61,312 bases of DNA from Verrucomicrobiia bacterium. Its GTDB lineage: Bacteria; Verrucomicrobiota; Verrucomicrobiia; Limisphaerales; UBA8199. The notes beneath the pieces are model-generated. The model made no database searches and was not told where the DNA came from. It saw only the letters and a list, made by a program, of their open reading frames with translations. Within the stretch, counting starts at the first letter, position 1. Each line of letters opens with the position of its first letter. The translations under genes were made by a program, and so were the position numbers. Shown piece after piece: positions 1-8,645 of this stretch. Where the stretch lies: NCBI GenBank assembly GCA_035946615.1, contig DASYZB010000013.1, positions 1-61,312 of the forward strand, read 5' to 3'.

Positions 1-264
1 TTGTTGCGCGTGGGCGGGGTCGCCCCCCGAATCGCCGACAAGGGCCCGGAGTTGAGTTGGAGCGCGTCACAGACATCGTTTAACCCGATGCTGTGAGTCA
101 CCTGCGCGTAGCACAGAGTAACGACGTGGCTCCACTCATCAGAGGTGCGCGCCTGCTCATCGACTCCGGTTTCCCGGGCTAACTTGGGCACCAGGTGGTT
201 CGGAATATAGTTGCAAAGCTGGCGGACAATGGTGAATTTTGACGCGGTTGGAATTTTTTGTTTT
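1..264 (-). mobile_element. IS4-like transposase, N-terminal part, cut by window edge
   Basis: The reverse strand reads KFTIVRQLCNYIPNHL, then VPKLARETGVD, WSHVVTLCYAQVTH, SIGLNDVCDALQ and SGPLSAIRGATPP before running off the left edge. This matches my memory of the DUF4372-type N-terminus of IS4-family transposases, which carries DNA binding ahead of the DDE domain. The catalytic part would lie outside the window. No ATG is found in frame just upstream (the frame continues as IPTASKF with lysine- and asparagine-rich codons before it), so the start may be lost, may be a rare codon, or the copy may be dead. Right-hand terminal repeat not identified. Family assignment is moderate; exact IS group unknown. 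Confidence 0.6.
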
Positions 265-636
265 TCATTTGCCTGCCGTGTGGCAGGTTTTACCAAAATT
301 TCCAACCATTTTTTTCAACTTCCTGTGGGATGGCAGTGGATTCATTTATACAAATCCTCCTATTATATTTCCTCATAGGAAGTTATGCTGCCCTATTTTC
401 GATCTGGACTCACAGACGAAACCCCGCGTCAGTTGAGACCACTCGCGAAAACTTGCTTGCGAAATCGTAAAACCGTTCAGCAAGTCCATACAGCCGAAAT
501 GCGTGTGATTCTGACGTCCCTCCATAACATGCTTAACCCAGTGGTCTATATCCACACCCGAGGCGCGGCTACTGCCCGGCCGCTTCGGCTTTTAAGTAGA
601 TTGTGTGATGCTTGACATGCTTTGCATTCTTTTATT
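265..636. other. AT-rich flank of the IS fragment, no gene recognised
   Basis: Noticeably AT-rich compared with the rest of the window up to about position 400. It contains a perfect 6-bp hairpin CCTGCC-gtgt-GGCAGG at 272-287 followed by TTTT, which could be part of the transposon end or a weak terminator. Short open frames on both strands between 373 and 615 resemble no family I know. Likely the outer part of an insertion or its scar. Confidence 0.4.
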
Positions 637-890
637 ATGAGTCAGACAACGGACCGCCGCTGGCACACCGCTTTTGTCCTGTGGCTTATCGTGATATGTT
701 CGTACTGTTACTGCCACACGAGGTCCGGTGATAATGCAATGGTGCTCTCTCGGACGGACCTGCTTCATGCACTTGTTTCTCAAAACACATTTGTGATCGA
801 TCGCTACCAGTCGAATACCCCGGATAAGACTTTGATTCACCGCCATTATTATTCTGACAAGGCGCCGGGAATCGTACTGCTCGCTTTCCC
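637..890 (+). pseudogene. N-terminal fragment of a multi-span membrane protein (GT39-like)
   Basis: Begins MSQTTDRRWHTAFVLWLIVI, a first membrane segment, followed by SRTDLLHALVSQNTFVIDRY, NTPDKTL and HYYSDKAPGIVLLAFP. The last motif is, from memory, typical of the first periplasmic loop of large Verrucomicrobial membrane proteins of the glycosyltransferase-39/ArnT type, which are usually 400-700 residues. Here homology stops after about 84 residues, and the frame continues into sequence that only makes sense in another frame as the end of a different gene. Seen: the truncation. Inferred: a deletion or recombination joined two genes. Confidence 0.55.
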
Positions 891-1136
891 GGGTTGGTGG
901 AGGACGGCGGCTGGTTTTTCGATACGGAGTTGCTGGTCGTTGCGGAGAAATGCGGTTACCGTATTTGCGATGTGCCCGTGCGCTGGATTGACGATCCGGA
1001 TACCAGGGTGAAAGTATTGCCGACCGCTTGGGCCGATATCAGAGGATTGGCGCGTCTCCGTCGCAAGTTGCGGGGCGGCGCCTATGGGGTTTTGACACAA
1101 GGGTCCTTGGGCATCCGCGCGCAAAGGAGCCCATGA
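891..1136 (+). pseudogene. C-terminal fragment of a family 2 glycosyltransferase
   Basis: In the frame beginning at 894 the sequence reads VEDGGWFFDTELLVVAEKCG then [20 protein letters not shown] and [12 protein letters not shown]. This is the end of a GT2 polyprenyl-phosphate sugar transferase (DPM1-like): the WFFDTELL and [11 protein letters not shown] motifs normally lie about 180-230 residues into a 240-330-residue protein. The catalytic N-terminus is absent. The fragment abuts the membrane-protein fragment at about 885-895, and its stop overlaps the ATG of the next gene as ATGA. A dead remnant, although the overlap might still help expression of the pilin-like gene. Confidence 0.6.
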
Positions 1137-1921
1137 AGACCAAAGCGTTCACCTTAATCGAACTGTTGGTGGTCATTGCTGTGATCGCCATTTTGGCGGC
1201 GCTGTTGTTGCCAGCCCTGAACAAGGCGAAGGCCAAGGCCACGGGGGTGGGTTGTTTGAACAACCTGAAACAACTCCAGACCTGCTGGCAATTGTATGTG
1301 GACGATCACAACGGCTTTGTCCCGCCGAATAAATCCCTTCTGACCAACGGCGTCTGGAGGAGCGCACCGGATTCCTGGATTGGTTTCAGCAGCGCGCCCT
1401 ACGATGACACCACGCTCCCGATTCAAAACGGATTGCTCTTCAAGTATGATTACAACCGGTCGCTGGCGACGTATCATTGTCCAGCGGACAAATCCACCGT
1501 TCGGCGCCTCAACGGGCAGGATTCGGGACTCTTGCGGACGCGTAGTTATTCCATGAGCGGCTGTCTGGGCGGGCGGACCAATGAGGTGCAGAGCACGGTG
1601 CTGCGGAGCGGCGACATCCCGCAGCCGTCGCAACTCTTTGTGTTCATCGATGAGAACGAGGACAGCATCGATGACGCGCATTTCCTGACCTGGCCGGCGC
1701 CAGATGATCGCTGGGTGAACTTGCCGGCCGATCGCCATGGCCAGGCGGGAGTGTTGTCATTCGCTGACGGCCACGCCGAATCCTGGAAATGGAGGTGGCC
1801 AAAGCAGTTCAAGAAAAAGGAGAGCTATTGGAAGCGAGCCGAGAGCCCTGCGGACTTGATAGACCTGCGCCGGCTGCAGAGCGCAATCTTGCCGGTGTCC
1901 AATTTTGTGGCCCAACCGTGA
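1133..1921 (+). CDS. Prepilin-like secreted protein (type II/IV pseudopilin leader)
   Basis: 262 residues. The start [20 protein letters not shown] is a class III signal peptide cleaved after a short basic leader by a prepilin peptidase, with the conserved Glu at mature position 5 and an uninterrupted hydrophobic helix ending [13 protein letters not shown]. The middle has [15 protein letters not shown], and near the end [19 protein letters not shown], the H-x9-DG motif of the DUF1559-like family expanded in Planctomycetes and Verrucomicrobia. Start chosen at 1133 because AAAGGAG at 1123-1129 is well placed; a longer in-frame extension from 1028 lies in the glycosyltransferase relic. Likely exported to a pseudopilus or the cell surface; individual role unknown. 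Confidence 0.85.
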   Translation: MKTKAFTLIELLVVIAVIAILAALLLPALNKAKAKATGVGCLNNLKQLQTCWQLYVDDHNGFVPPNKSLLTNGVWRSAPDSWIGFSSAPYDDTTLPIQNGLLFKYDYNRSLATYHCPADKSTVRRLNGQDSGLLRTRSYSMSGCLGGRTNEVQSTVLRSGDIPQPSQLFVFIDENEDSIDDAHFLTWPAPDDRWVNLPADRHGQAGVLSFADGHAESWKWRWPKQFKKKESYWKRAESPADLIDLRRLQSAILPVSNFVAQP

Positions 1922-2088
1922 AGCTGGCTAATACTTTTCGGGGAGAAGTGTCCCCTGGAGGCGGCCGAGCGGTCTATTCCCAGTCCGAAGTTGAAGTTCC
2001 TGGACCAGGTGAGCGAAGTGATGCGATTTTAGATTTAAACGCGACTCGCTTCGGACGGAGGGACGCATCAGTTGATGGCGAAACTGCT

Positions 2089-2775
2089 CTACGGCAGGCA
2101 AGGTTTAATCAGCGATGCCCAGAGCGCGTAACACTTCGCATTGGGATGCAGCCCATCGGGCTTGAACAAGTCCGGGCGCGGATTGCCATCCGGGCCCAGC
2201 ATGGGGGAAAAGACATCGATGAACGCGAGTCCTTTCCCTTTCATGGCCGCAATCTCCCGGTTCGCGGCGATGATGTTCTCTTTCAAACGCCAGCGTGACA
2301 GACTCGGTTTGATGGAAATGAAGGCGATGCGGGTCATGGGCAGGCGGGCGCGAATGGCACGCACAAAGGTCTTGTAATCGGCCACTACCTGGTCCGGTGT
2401 CTTGCCTGCAGCGAGGTCATTGTCCCCTGCATAGAGCACAATCATCCTCGGGTGGTAAGGGAAGATGATCCGCTCCGCGAAGGCGGTCGAATCCGGTATT
2501 TCAGACCCTCCGAACCCGCGGTTGATCACTGGTTTGCCAGGGAAATCCTGCGCCATGGTTTTCCAAAGCCGCAACGAAGAACTGCCTATGAACAGAATCG
2601 CGTGCTGCGGCGGAGGATTACTCCTGTCTTGGGCTTCGAGCGCCCGGATTTCCGGTTCCCAGCGGGAGAGTCTTGCATCCGAAGCGGGGTTCTGGGCTGA
2701 CAGGACGGCCAGCCCGGCCGCCAAGGCCAGCAGTATCAAAAAAGAGCTGTTTTGGAAAACAGTTTTGGCATGCAT
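2089..2775 (-). CDS. Secreted SGNH/GDSL-family hydrolase
   Basis: 228 residues with an N-terminal signal peptide (hydrophobic LILLALAAGLAVLSA). Family blocks are in order: ILFIGSSSLRLW with the nucleophile serine near residue 66, NRGFGGSEI (block II Gly), YAGDND (block III Asn) and KPDGLHPN near the end with catalytic Asp and His. SGNH hydrolases of this length act as esterases or acetyl-esterases on carbohydrates and lipids; the substrate cannot be read from sequence. ATG at 2775 is used rather than the TTG one codon earlier. Downstream of the beta-propeller gene with a hairpin between them, so probably separately transcribed. Confidence 0.8.
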   Translation of the reverse strand: MHAKTVFQNSSFLILLALAAGLAVLSAQNPASDARLSRWEPEIRALEAQDRSNPPPQHAILFIGSSSLRLWKTMAQDFPGKPVINRGFGGSEIPDSTAFAERIIFPYHPRMIVLYAGDNDLAAGKTPDQVVADYKTFVRAIRARLPMTRIAFISIKPSLSRWRLKENIIAANREIAAMKGKGLAFIDVFSPMLGPDGNPRPDLFKPDGLHPNAKCYALWASLIKPCLP

Positions 2776-2853
2776 CAATCGTGCGGCTATGGGCCTTCGA
2801 AAGCAAGATTCAACAAATTGTAGCGTAGCGCAGGCGTCCTCGCCGGGGGGTTA

Positions 2854-2872
2854 AACGGGCGTCTCGCCCGTT
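2854..2872 (-). terminator. Hairpin after the beta-propeller gene, terminator-like or repeat
   Basis: A perfect stem AACGGGCG / CGCCCGTT with a 3-nt loop, followed on the reverse strand by TTTAA. It lies about 55 bp past the stop at 2928, so it could end that transcript. The same hairpin core, plus the nearby tandem GTTCGAT units (2877-2895), resembles intergenic repeats I remember from other Verrucomicrobia, so it may be a dispersed element used as a terminator. Confidence 0.4.
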
Positions 2873-2927
2873 GTTTCGTTCGATGTTCGATGTTCGGCGT
2901 TGAACGGCGACTCGTTAAAGCATACCT

Positions 2928-4760
2928 CTACTCTGCCCACACTCGATAAAACTTTGTCGCGTTTCCCGCTGCCACTGTGTCGGTGTAGGTGAAAGTGCCC
3001 GTGCCGGTGGGGGCGCCTGTGCTGAGGTTGGTCCAATGGACCAAGTCAGGCGAGCTTTGCAGGACATTATTGAATCCTGCCGGGCCGCTAAAAACAAACT
3101 GGACTGTGCCCGGGACCGGGCCGCGGCCAAAGGACCAAATCATGGCGCGCAGCCCAAATACGGCGAGCGAATCCACGGCGCCCACATAAACTTTGCCCTG
3201 GGCAATCGTCGGCACGACGAACTTTACGAAGCTGATTCGATCCGGCGCGCCGGCCTGCAAAGCGGCATAACTATCATAGATTTTGTTGGCCAGATTGCCG
3301 GCGTCATAAGCGTGCAGGGCGGCTACTCCAAGGGCGGGCGTGGGCGTTAATTCCCATGCTATTCCGTTGGCGGTTCCGTTGGCTGAAATGCTGGGAGTAG
3401 CGCCGCGGAACGTAACGGTATCGCCCGCTTGCGAAACCGGCGAAGTTCCCAGTAACCCGTTTGCGAAAGCAAAGGCCTTGAGCGGCTGGCCCACGGCTTG
3501 GAAAAAGATTTGGTTATTGAAGCAGGCTGGGATGCCAAAGACGGTCGAGCCGAGCAGGACTGTTTGGATAATCTGGGTGTCCCCCGCTGGGTTGAAGTGG
3601 CCCATGTTGTCCCTATCGAGCAGATAAATCTTTCCTTCTTTTCCGCAACCAATCACCAGGTGCGGGTGGGCCGGGCTGCCAACTGAATCCGGCAAAACCA
3701 CTGCTCCGCCAGAGCCGAGGTCCTCGTCTGCAGCGGCCAAGCTTGCCTGATTATAGGGCGTGAAATAATCGGTCAGTGTGATCCCTGTTCCCTGGGAAAG
3801 CTTCAAGAAACTATCGCCAAAATCCTGTGGATTGGCCGAGGTATCGAACGTGCCGTTGCCAGTGATGCAGTAAATCGTTCCGTCAGGGGCCGCTGCAGGG
3901 CCCGCGCCGGACATCCAGATGCCGCCTTCGCTGCCATTGGGACTATCATTGAAGACCCCGACCTGCTGCAGGCTTTGAGCATCATAGCCTAGAATCCAGC
4001 CGTGGTACGGATTGAAATCACAGTACGAAGCCCAGGCGATATAGACTACCCCACCGCTCTCCAGCAACGCCGAGCGTTGCAACTCGCGCGCAGGGTTGAA
4101 GCTGACCATCCCACCGCTGGCGCCATCGCCAGTGCCCGGGACTGTTGCTGTGATGAGGATCGGGCTCCCGGGCTTCTCAGCCCCTGTCGTAATGTCCAGG
4201 GCGTGCAATCGTTGCCTTTGAACCAAAGAAAGGTTGCCAGGGGGAGCGGTGGGCTCTTTTGTGCGTGCCACGACGTAAAGCGTGCCACTGGCGCTGTCGA
4301 TTACGGGCGTGCCCACAATCCCGATTTCGCCCGAGAATGTCCCGCAATCACCGTAGGGATAACTCGCGTCGGCGGGTGAGACGGTCGTAATCCCTGCAAC
4401 GGGATCAATAAAACTGGTGCGCCACACCGGCGGCGCGTTCGAACCGGCATTCGAATCCGCATCAAATGCATACACGCTGTCATGCTGGGTCGCGACAAAG
4501 ACAACATTGTGTGTTCCCTTGCCAGGAATACTCACACTCGGAACATAAAGTGGCTGGGCATAGACCTGGCCATCGACAGGTTGCGAGAATACCCGGCCAA
4601 AGCCGTACATATTGACATTCGTCGTGTTGAGCAGGGTCTCTGCCGCATTGAGGCCGGTTCTGGCATTATCGTTGTGGCTGGTCAATACGCTGACTTGGGC
4701 GGGTGCGCTGAACAAGCTGAGTAGAACCATCAAAACAAGGCCAACAATGAATGGGCGCAT
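2928..4760 (-). CDS. Secreted PQQ/BamB-like beta-propeller protein
   Basis: 610 residues with a clear signal peptide (FIVGLVLMVLLSLFSAPAQV). The body shows the repeated pattern of quinoprotein-like propellers: VVFVATQHDSVYAFDADSN, GTLYVVARTK, RLHALDITTG, LVIGCGKEGKIYLLDRDN and KVYVGAVDSLAVFG. No cofactor residues can be assigned, so it may be a binding propeller rather than a dehydrogenase. The last 60 or so residues (LQSSPDLVHWTNLS to KFYRVWAE) form a small beta module also seen in the protease at 38352 and the pentapeptide protein at 28252. It follows the PPC/DUF1501/PSD1-like operon by 72 bp on the same strand and might be its last gene. Confidence 0.75.
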   Translation of the reverse strand: MRPFIVGLVLMVLLSLFSAPAQVSVLTSHNDNARTGLNAAETLLNTTNVNMYGFGRVFSQPVDGQVYAQPLYVPSVSIPGKGTHNVVFVATQHDSVYAFDADSNAGSNAPPVWRTSFIDPVAGITTVSPADASYPYGDCGTFSGEIGIVGTPVIDSASGTLYVVARTKEPTAPPGNLSLVQRQRLHALDITTGAEKPGSPILITATVPGTGDGASGGMVSFNPARELQRSALLESGGVVYIAWASYCDFNPYHGWILGYDAQSLQQVGVFNDSPNGSEGGIWMSGAGPAAAPDGTIYCITGNGTFDTSANPQDFGDSFLKLSQGTGITLTDYFTPYNQASLAAADEDLGSGGAVVLPDSVGSPAHPHLVIGCGKEGKIYLLDRDNMGHFNPAGDTQIIQTVLLGSTVFGIPACFNNQIFFQAVGQPLKAFAFANGLLGTSPVSQAGDTVTFRGATPSISANGTANGIAWELTPTPALGVAALHAYDAGNLANKIYDSYAALQAGAPDRISFVKFVVPTIAQGKVYVGAVDSLAVFGLRAMIWSFGRGPVPGTVQFVFSGPAGFNNVLQSSPDLVHWTNLSTGAPTGTGTFTYTDTVAAGNATKFYRVWAE

Positions 4761-4832
4761 ATGATGCCCAGTCTGCGCAAGCGCCAGGACTGGGTTAGGG
4801 ACAAAGTCGAGTCAGGCGGTAAGTTTGTCAAA

Positions 4833-7277
4833 TCAGGAAGAAGAAATGATAATGAAAGGGATAGCGGGCAGGGTGCCAACCGGATTGCGTTTGCGGTTCT
4901 GCTTCGCGGCGGCGGGGATGAGACGGGCATTTTTCGGTATGATGTTAATAATCAGGTTCCCTTTAGCGCCTGGTTTGGTTTTGGCACTGTCGCTGACGAA
5001 AGCGATTTCGACGCCATTGGCGGCAGGCGAGACTTCCTGGATAGCGAGGCCCTCGGGCGCGCCGACCAGTTCCAGATCAAAGCGGCTGGCAAATGCGGGG
5101 GAGGGCGCGCCGATGTGAACCCGCGCCATGCCCCCGGAGGGAATTCGCACCGGGGTCGCGCTGAGGATTCTCAACGCGTCACTGGCAAAGGGACGGGGAT
5201 TGGCCGCCACGCAAACTGCCAGTTCCTGTGCCGGCACCAGGTGCCAATAGGCGAAGGCCTGCATCCGTTCGTCGGCCGGCACGGCCTCATGGACGATGCT
5301 CCGGCCCGCGACGGCGGATTGGCCTTCCAATACGAGATTCGTGATTCCTGTGCGGGATTGGGGCGTGGCTTTCAAGGTGAACTGGGCCTTGTCCTGATTC
5401 TCCGGGACCCTGGCGCCAGCGAGTGAGAATCCCTGTGGGGCGTCCTGAAGGTGCAGCTCGATTGCATTAGTGAAGCCATCCTTTCGCAAAGCATATACGG
5501 TGACCGGCACACTCATACCCGCCCGAACCGTGAGACTGGACGGCGTCACGCGCAAGGCGAAGTCGGGTCGCGGCTCGGAGACGCGCAACCGATAAGCGAA
5601 CGCCGGACCGCCTTGATCCTGTACGTCGCTGAGGCGCAGGAAGTAATTACCCTCCGCCGGCAAGGTGGCTTTGATATAGGAATCCGCGTGGTGGGTTTCC
5701 AGGCCAAAGCTTTTATCTTCAAAATCGTCGTTAAAGGCGAGCCGCTTGCCCGCTGCATCCGTCAATTCGAGAGCAGAATCCAAAGGCGAATTTAGCCGAC
5801 GCGCCAGGACCTCGGCCACAATTTGCTGCCCGGCGCGGCCCTCGAATTTGAACAGGGCGGTTTGGCCGGGCCGGCTGATACGGCCATCAATGACCACCGG
5901 CAATGTCATGGGCTGGGCCGTTTCGGAAGAATTCTCCTGACTTAAGCACTCCGGCAAATCATCTAAAACAAACGGAACGCGCTTGAGGAAATCCCCGGCA
6001 ATCAAGATAAAGCCCGGCGGATTGGCGCTGTTATCCATGGTCAGCGATTGGGTCGGGAGATTCCAGCCGCTCAAGGAAACTGTGTTCGTTTCCCCTGCCC
6101 TGCCACCCAGAGGGAAAATGTCCGTCACGAAGGGCAGTTCGCCAATGCTCAGGCGATAAACAAAATCCTCGCGTCCGCGAAAGATCGAGTCGTGGATTTC
6201 GACGGTGTATTCGCCATCGGACGGGACTTCAAAATGCAAAACCGGATCAGGTTTGAAGCGGAACCGTTCCGCGCTCGCAACTTCCTTTCCAGTCGAATCG
6301 TAAAGGGTGAGTGTGGCCTCGAACCATCCCGGAACGGCGTCGGCCAGGTAAGGGATCAACGCGCGCGCCGCAGCCGAGAAGATCAGGTGCTGGCCGCGCC
6401 GGGCGCTAAACCGATAACGGTCCACCTCTCCCGGCATGATTTGGCCGTTTACAGTCACGGGCAGCGAAATAGCCCCTTCATATTTGGGTGTGCCCTTGAC
6501 GGGTGTTTTGCCGAACCGTTCGAGAAAGCGGTCCAGGTCAGGATTGGCCGCCTTGGAAGCGGGTTTGGTCGTCTCCGGCAATGTGCCCACGAAAAACCAA
6601 AGGGGGTTGGAGACAGCATTCGGAGCGGCCAACCGGATTTCGTGTTCGCCAAGGGCGGCATTGGTTTCGATGACGAATTGGAGCGTCACCGTGTCGATCA
6701 TCGCCGGGTTGGCTGCGCGATTGGGCGGGTTTTTGAGAATTTTTTCGCGGATTTGCTCGCGTTCCTTCGCGTCGGCCGCAGTCCAGGCGTTAGTTCCGGA
6801 ATCATCGCGGCGCGCACTCTGCCATTTGCGTTGCAATGTCTGCAGGCGCTCGCGCAGGTCATTGAATTCCTTTTGGTTCATGGGCCGGTTAAACTCAAGA
6901 AAGGTCGCGCGAATCCCCGTATCGCTGATAACCGCGTTTGAAATTGCCGCAAGGAATTGCCCCCCGACCACGACTTGAAATGTTGTGCCTACCCGTCCCC
7001 CCGCAGGATAAACGTAAGCCAAGTGGGGCGCCTGCTGCGCGACCAACGCACCCGCCGATATCACGAGCCAAGCCGCCAACACTCCCAAGACCTTCGGGGC
7101 GCGACCAGAGTTCTTGGGCGCAGTCCTTTGGAGTGCGGCGGCAAGCGAAGCGCGACGCCGCTTTGGAGATGGCCCCTTATCGCAAAATATAGAAAACGCC
7201 ATCGTCCCTGCGCTTTGCCGGCGCACTCCACAAGAGGCGAATCGACCACCGCTTTTGTTTATACACAGCAGATTCAT
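4833..7277 (-). CDS. Large secreted protein with pre-peptidase C-terminal (PPC) domains
   Basis: 814 residues from the ATG at 7277, which overlaps the stop of the DUF1501 gene as ATGA and suggests translational coupling. A hydrophobic segment KVLGVLAAWLVISAGALVAQ (about residues 62-81) looks like the real signal peptide, followed by PHLAYVYPAGGRVGTTFQV, a bacterial Ig/IPT-like opening. Two PPC-like beta domains follow (GEVDRYRFSARRGQHLIFSA and GQTALFKFEGRAGQQIVAEV, each with a GEYTVEI or GNYFLRL ending). The first 60 residues include a translated palindromic repeat (7129-7230), so translation may instead start at a GTG or TTG near 7085. This gene type commonly follows DUF1501 and PSD1 genes in PVC bacteria; function unknown, perhaps substrate or surface binding. 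Confidence 0.75.
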   Translation of the reverse strand: MNLLCINKSGGRFASCGVRRQSAGTMAFSIFCDKGPSPKRRRASLAAALQRTAPKNSGRAPKVLGVLAAWLVISAGALVAQQAPHLAYVYPAGGRVGTTFQVVVGGQFLAAISNAVISDTGIRATFLEFNRPMNQKEFNDLRERLQTLQRKWQSARRDDSGTNAWTAADAKEREQIREKILKNPPNRAANPAMIDTVTLQFVIETNAALGEHEIRLAAPNAVSNPLWFFVGTLPETTKPASKAANPDLDRFLERFGKTPVKGTPKYEGAISLPVTVNGQIMPGEVDRYRFSARRGQHLIFSAAARALIPYLADAVPGWFEATLTLYDSTGKEVASAERFRFKPDPVLHFEVPSDGEYTVEIHDSIFRGREDFVYRLSIGELPFVTDIFPLGGRAGETNTVSLSGWNLPTQSLTMDNSANPPGFILIAGDFLKRVPFVLDDLPECLSQENSSETAQPMTLPVVIDGRISRPGQTALFKFEGRAGQQIVAEVLARRLNSPLDSALELTDAAGKRLAFNDDFEDKSFGLETHHADSYIKATLPAEGNYFLRLSDVQDQGGPAFAYRLRVSEPRPDFALRVTPSSLTVRAGMSVPVTVYALRKDGFTNAIELHLQDAPQGFSLAGARVPENQDKAQFTLKATPQSRTGITNLVLEGQSAVAGRSIVHEAVPADERMQAFAYWHLVPAQELAVCVAANPRPFASDALRILSATPVRIPSGGMARVHIGAPSPAFASRFDLELVGAPEGLAIQEVSPAANGVEIAFVSDSAKTKPGAKGNLIINIIPKNARLIPAAAKQNRKRNPVGTLPAIPFIIISSS
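7129..7230. repeat. 102-bp palindromic repeat inside the 5' end of the PPC gene
   Basis: The ends TGGAGTGCGGCGGCAAGCG (7129-7147) and the reverse complement of 7212-7230, TGGAGTGCGCCGGCAAAGC, are imperfect 19-bp inverted repeats. The left arm also has an internal GCGGCG...CGCCGC palindrome. I recall similar TTTGGAGTGCGGCGGCAAGC elements scattered in Verrucomicrobial genomes. At 102 bp (34 codons) it keeps the surrounding reading frame open, which suggests an in-frame insertion near the start of the gene. Confidence 0.65.
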
Positions 7278-8626
7278 ACCGCCATGATTTCTTTCAACAA
7301 GCCGGCGGTCTTAATGCCTTCATCCGGAGAAGGCAGGACATAGGTGGGCAGTCCCTCCGGATTGGGCAGTTTCACAGCGGGATCAATTCCCATCAACGAG
7401 TAGATGCTGGCAATGAGGTCAACCGGATAAACCGGGCGTTCCTTCACCTCCTCGCCGCGGGCATCGGAGGCGCCGACAACCTGGCCACCCTTGAACCCAC
7501 CGCCCGCCATGACCGTGCAGAAGACTTTGCCCCAATGATTGCGCCCGCCGTTCCAGGGAGCTTCCCATTGGATTTTGGGTGTGCGCCCAAACTCGCCGCC
7601 CCACCAGATAATGGTGCTGTCGAGCAGGCCGCGCTCGCTGAGGTCCTGAAGCAACGTGGCCATCCCTTTGTCTAAATCCGGCAACTGCCGGCGCATGGCC
7701 TGAAAGTTCTCTTTGTGGGTGTCCCAACCGGGATAATTAATCGTCACGTAGGGAATCCCTCGTTCGACAAGGCGCCGGGCCACCAGGCAGGATTGCCCGA
7801 ATTTGCTCTTGCCATAGCGTTCCCGCAGTTCCTGCTTTTCCTGGGCTAAATCAAACACCTTCGCCCCGTCACCGAGAATCATATCGTAGGCCATGTGCTC
7901 GGCCTGCGTCGCGGCGAGGATTTGCGGGTCGTTCGGCAACGTCTTGGCTAACGTGTCCAGGTCATGCATCAGTTCGCGCCGGTCCTTTTGGCGTTGCTCG
8001 GTAATGCCTGGAGCAACCACTCCTTCCACGGCAAAGGGTGTTTGCGCCGGATTGCCCCCGGTGGCAAACGGTTTATAGCGCGACCCCAGGAAACCGGCTT
8101 CGGAAAAGCGGCCTTGCGGTTCCGTCAATACGACGTAAGGGGGAATCAATCCCTTATACCCGCCGTCGTAACCCCTGAACAACGAAGTCACCGCGCCGAC
8201 GCATGGAAATACCAGCCGGCCCCCTGGCTGGCGCCCGGTCTGCACGATATAAGAGGCGGTCTCATGGCCATTATTGCCGTGGGTCATGCTGCGGATGATC
8301 GAATATTTGTCCGCTTGCTTTGCCAGCAAAGGCATCAACTCGCAAATGCGGATACCGGCCACATTCGTTTCAATCGGCTTATTGAGCGGGCCGCAGTAAT
8401 CATTGCCGGCTTCCGGTTTCGGATCGAAGGTGTCCAGATGCGGCGGGCCGCCCCACATCCAGATTTGGATGACGGCTTTGGCTCGGGCCGCTGCCGGCAC
8501 ACCATAGGCCCGAAAAGACAAATCCTTCGCCAGAACCAAGCCACTTGCGGCCAGCAGCGCGCGGCGGATGGCCTCGCGCCGGCTAAGGCCTCGCCCTTTT
8601 TTTTCAAGATCAAAACAAGTTTTCAT
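7274..8626 (-). CDS. DUF1501 family secreted protein (alkaline-phosphatase fold)
   Basis: 450 residues. The N-terminus carries a twin-arginine-like signal (SRREAIRRALLAASGLVLA). Family motifs are AVIQIWMWGGPPHLDTFDPK, SIIRSMTHGNNGHETA, YVTINYPGWDTHKENF, WWGGEFGRTPKIQW and GRNHWGKVFCTVMAGGG, with the metal-type His/Asp residues (HLDTFDPK, WDTH, NHW) retained. DUF1501 belongs to the sulfatase/alkaline-phosphatase superfamily and in PVC bacteria nearly always pairs with a DUF1549/DUF1553 protein; the activity is not established. It starts 19 bp after the PSD1-like gene and overlaps the PPC gene by 4 bp, giving a clear three-gene leftward operon. Confidence 0.9.
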   Translation of the reverse strand: MKTCFDLEKKGRGLSRREAIRRALLAASGLVLAKDLSFRAYGVPAAARAKAVIQIWMWGGPPHLDTFDPKPEAGNDYCGPLNKPIETNVAGIRICELMPLLAKQADKYSIIRSMTHGNNGHETASYIVQTGRQPGGRLVFPCVGAVTSLFRGYDGGYKGLIPPYVVLTEPQGRFSEAGFLGSRYKPFATGGNPAQTPFAVEGVVAPGITEQRQKDRRELMHDLDTLAKTLPNDPQILAATQAEHMAYDMILGDGAKVFDLAQEKQELRERYGKSKFGQSCLVARRLVERGIPYVTINYPGWDTHKENFQAMRRQLPDLDKGMATLLQDLSERGLLDSTIIWWGGEFGRTPKIQWEAPWNGGRNHWGKVFCTVMAGGGFKGGQVVGASDARGEEVKERPVYPVDLIASIYSLMGIDPAVKLPNPEGLPTYVLPSPDEGIKTAGLLKEIMAV

Positions 8627-8645
8627 GGCTTGAATGGATTTAGGT

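Noticed and set aside
612-638. TTGACA and TATTAT upstream of the 637 fragment
   Set aside because: The spacer is only 15 bp and the -10 overlaps the start codon of a broken gene, so a working promoter is doubtful.
6048-6941. 297-codon open frame on the plus strand
   Set aside because: Antisense to the PPC gene with no family similarity.
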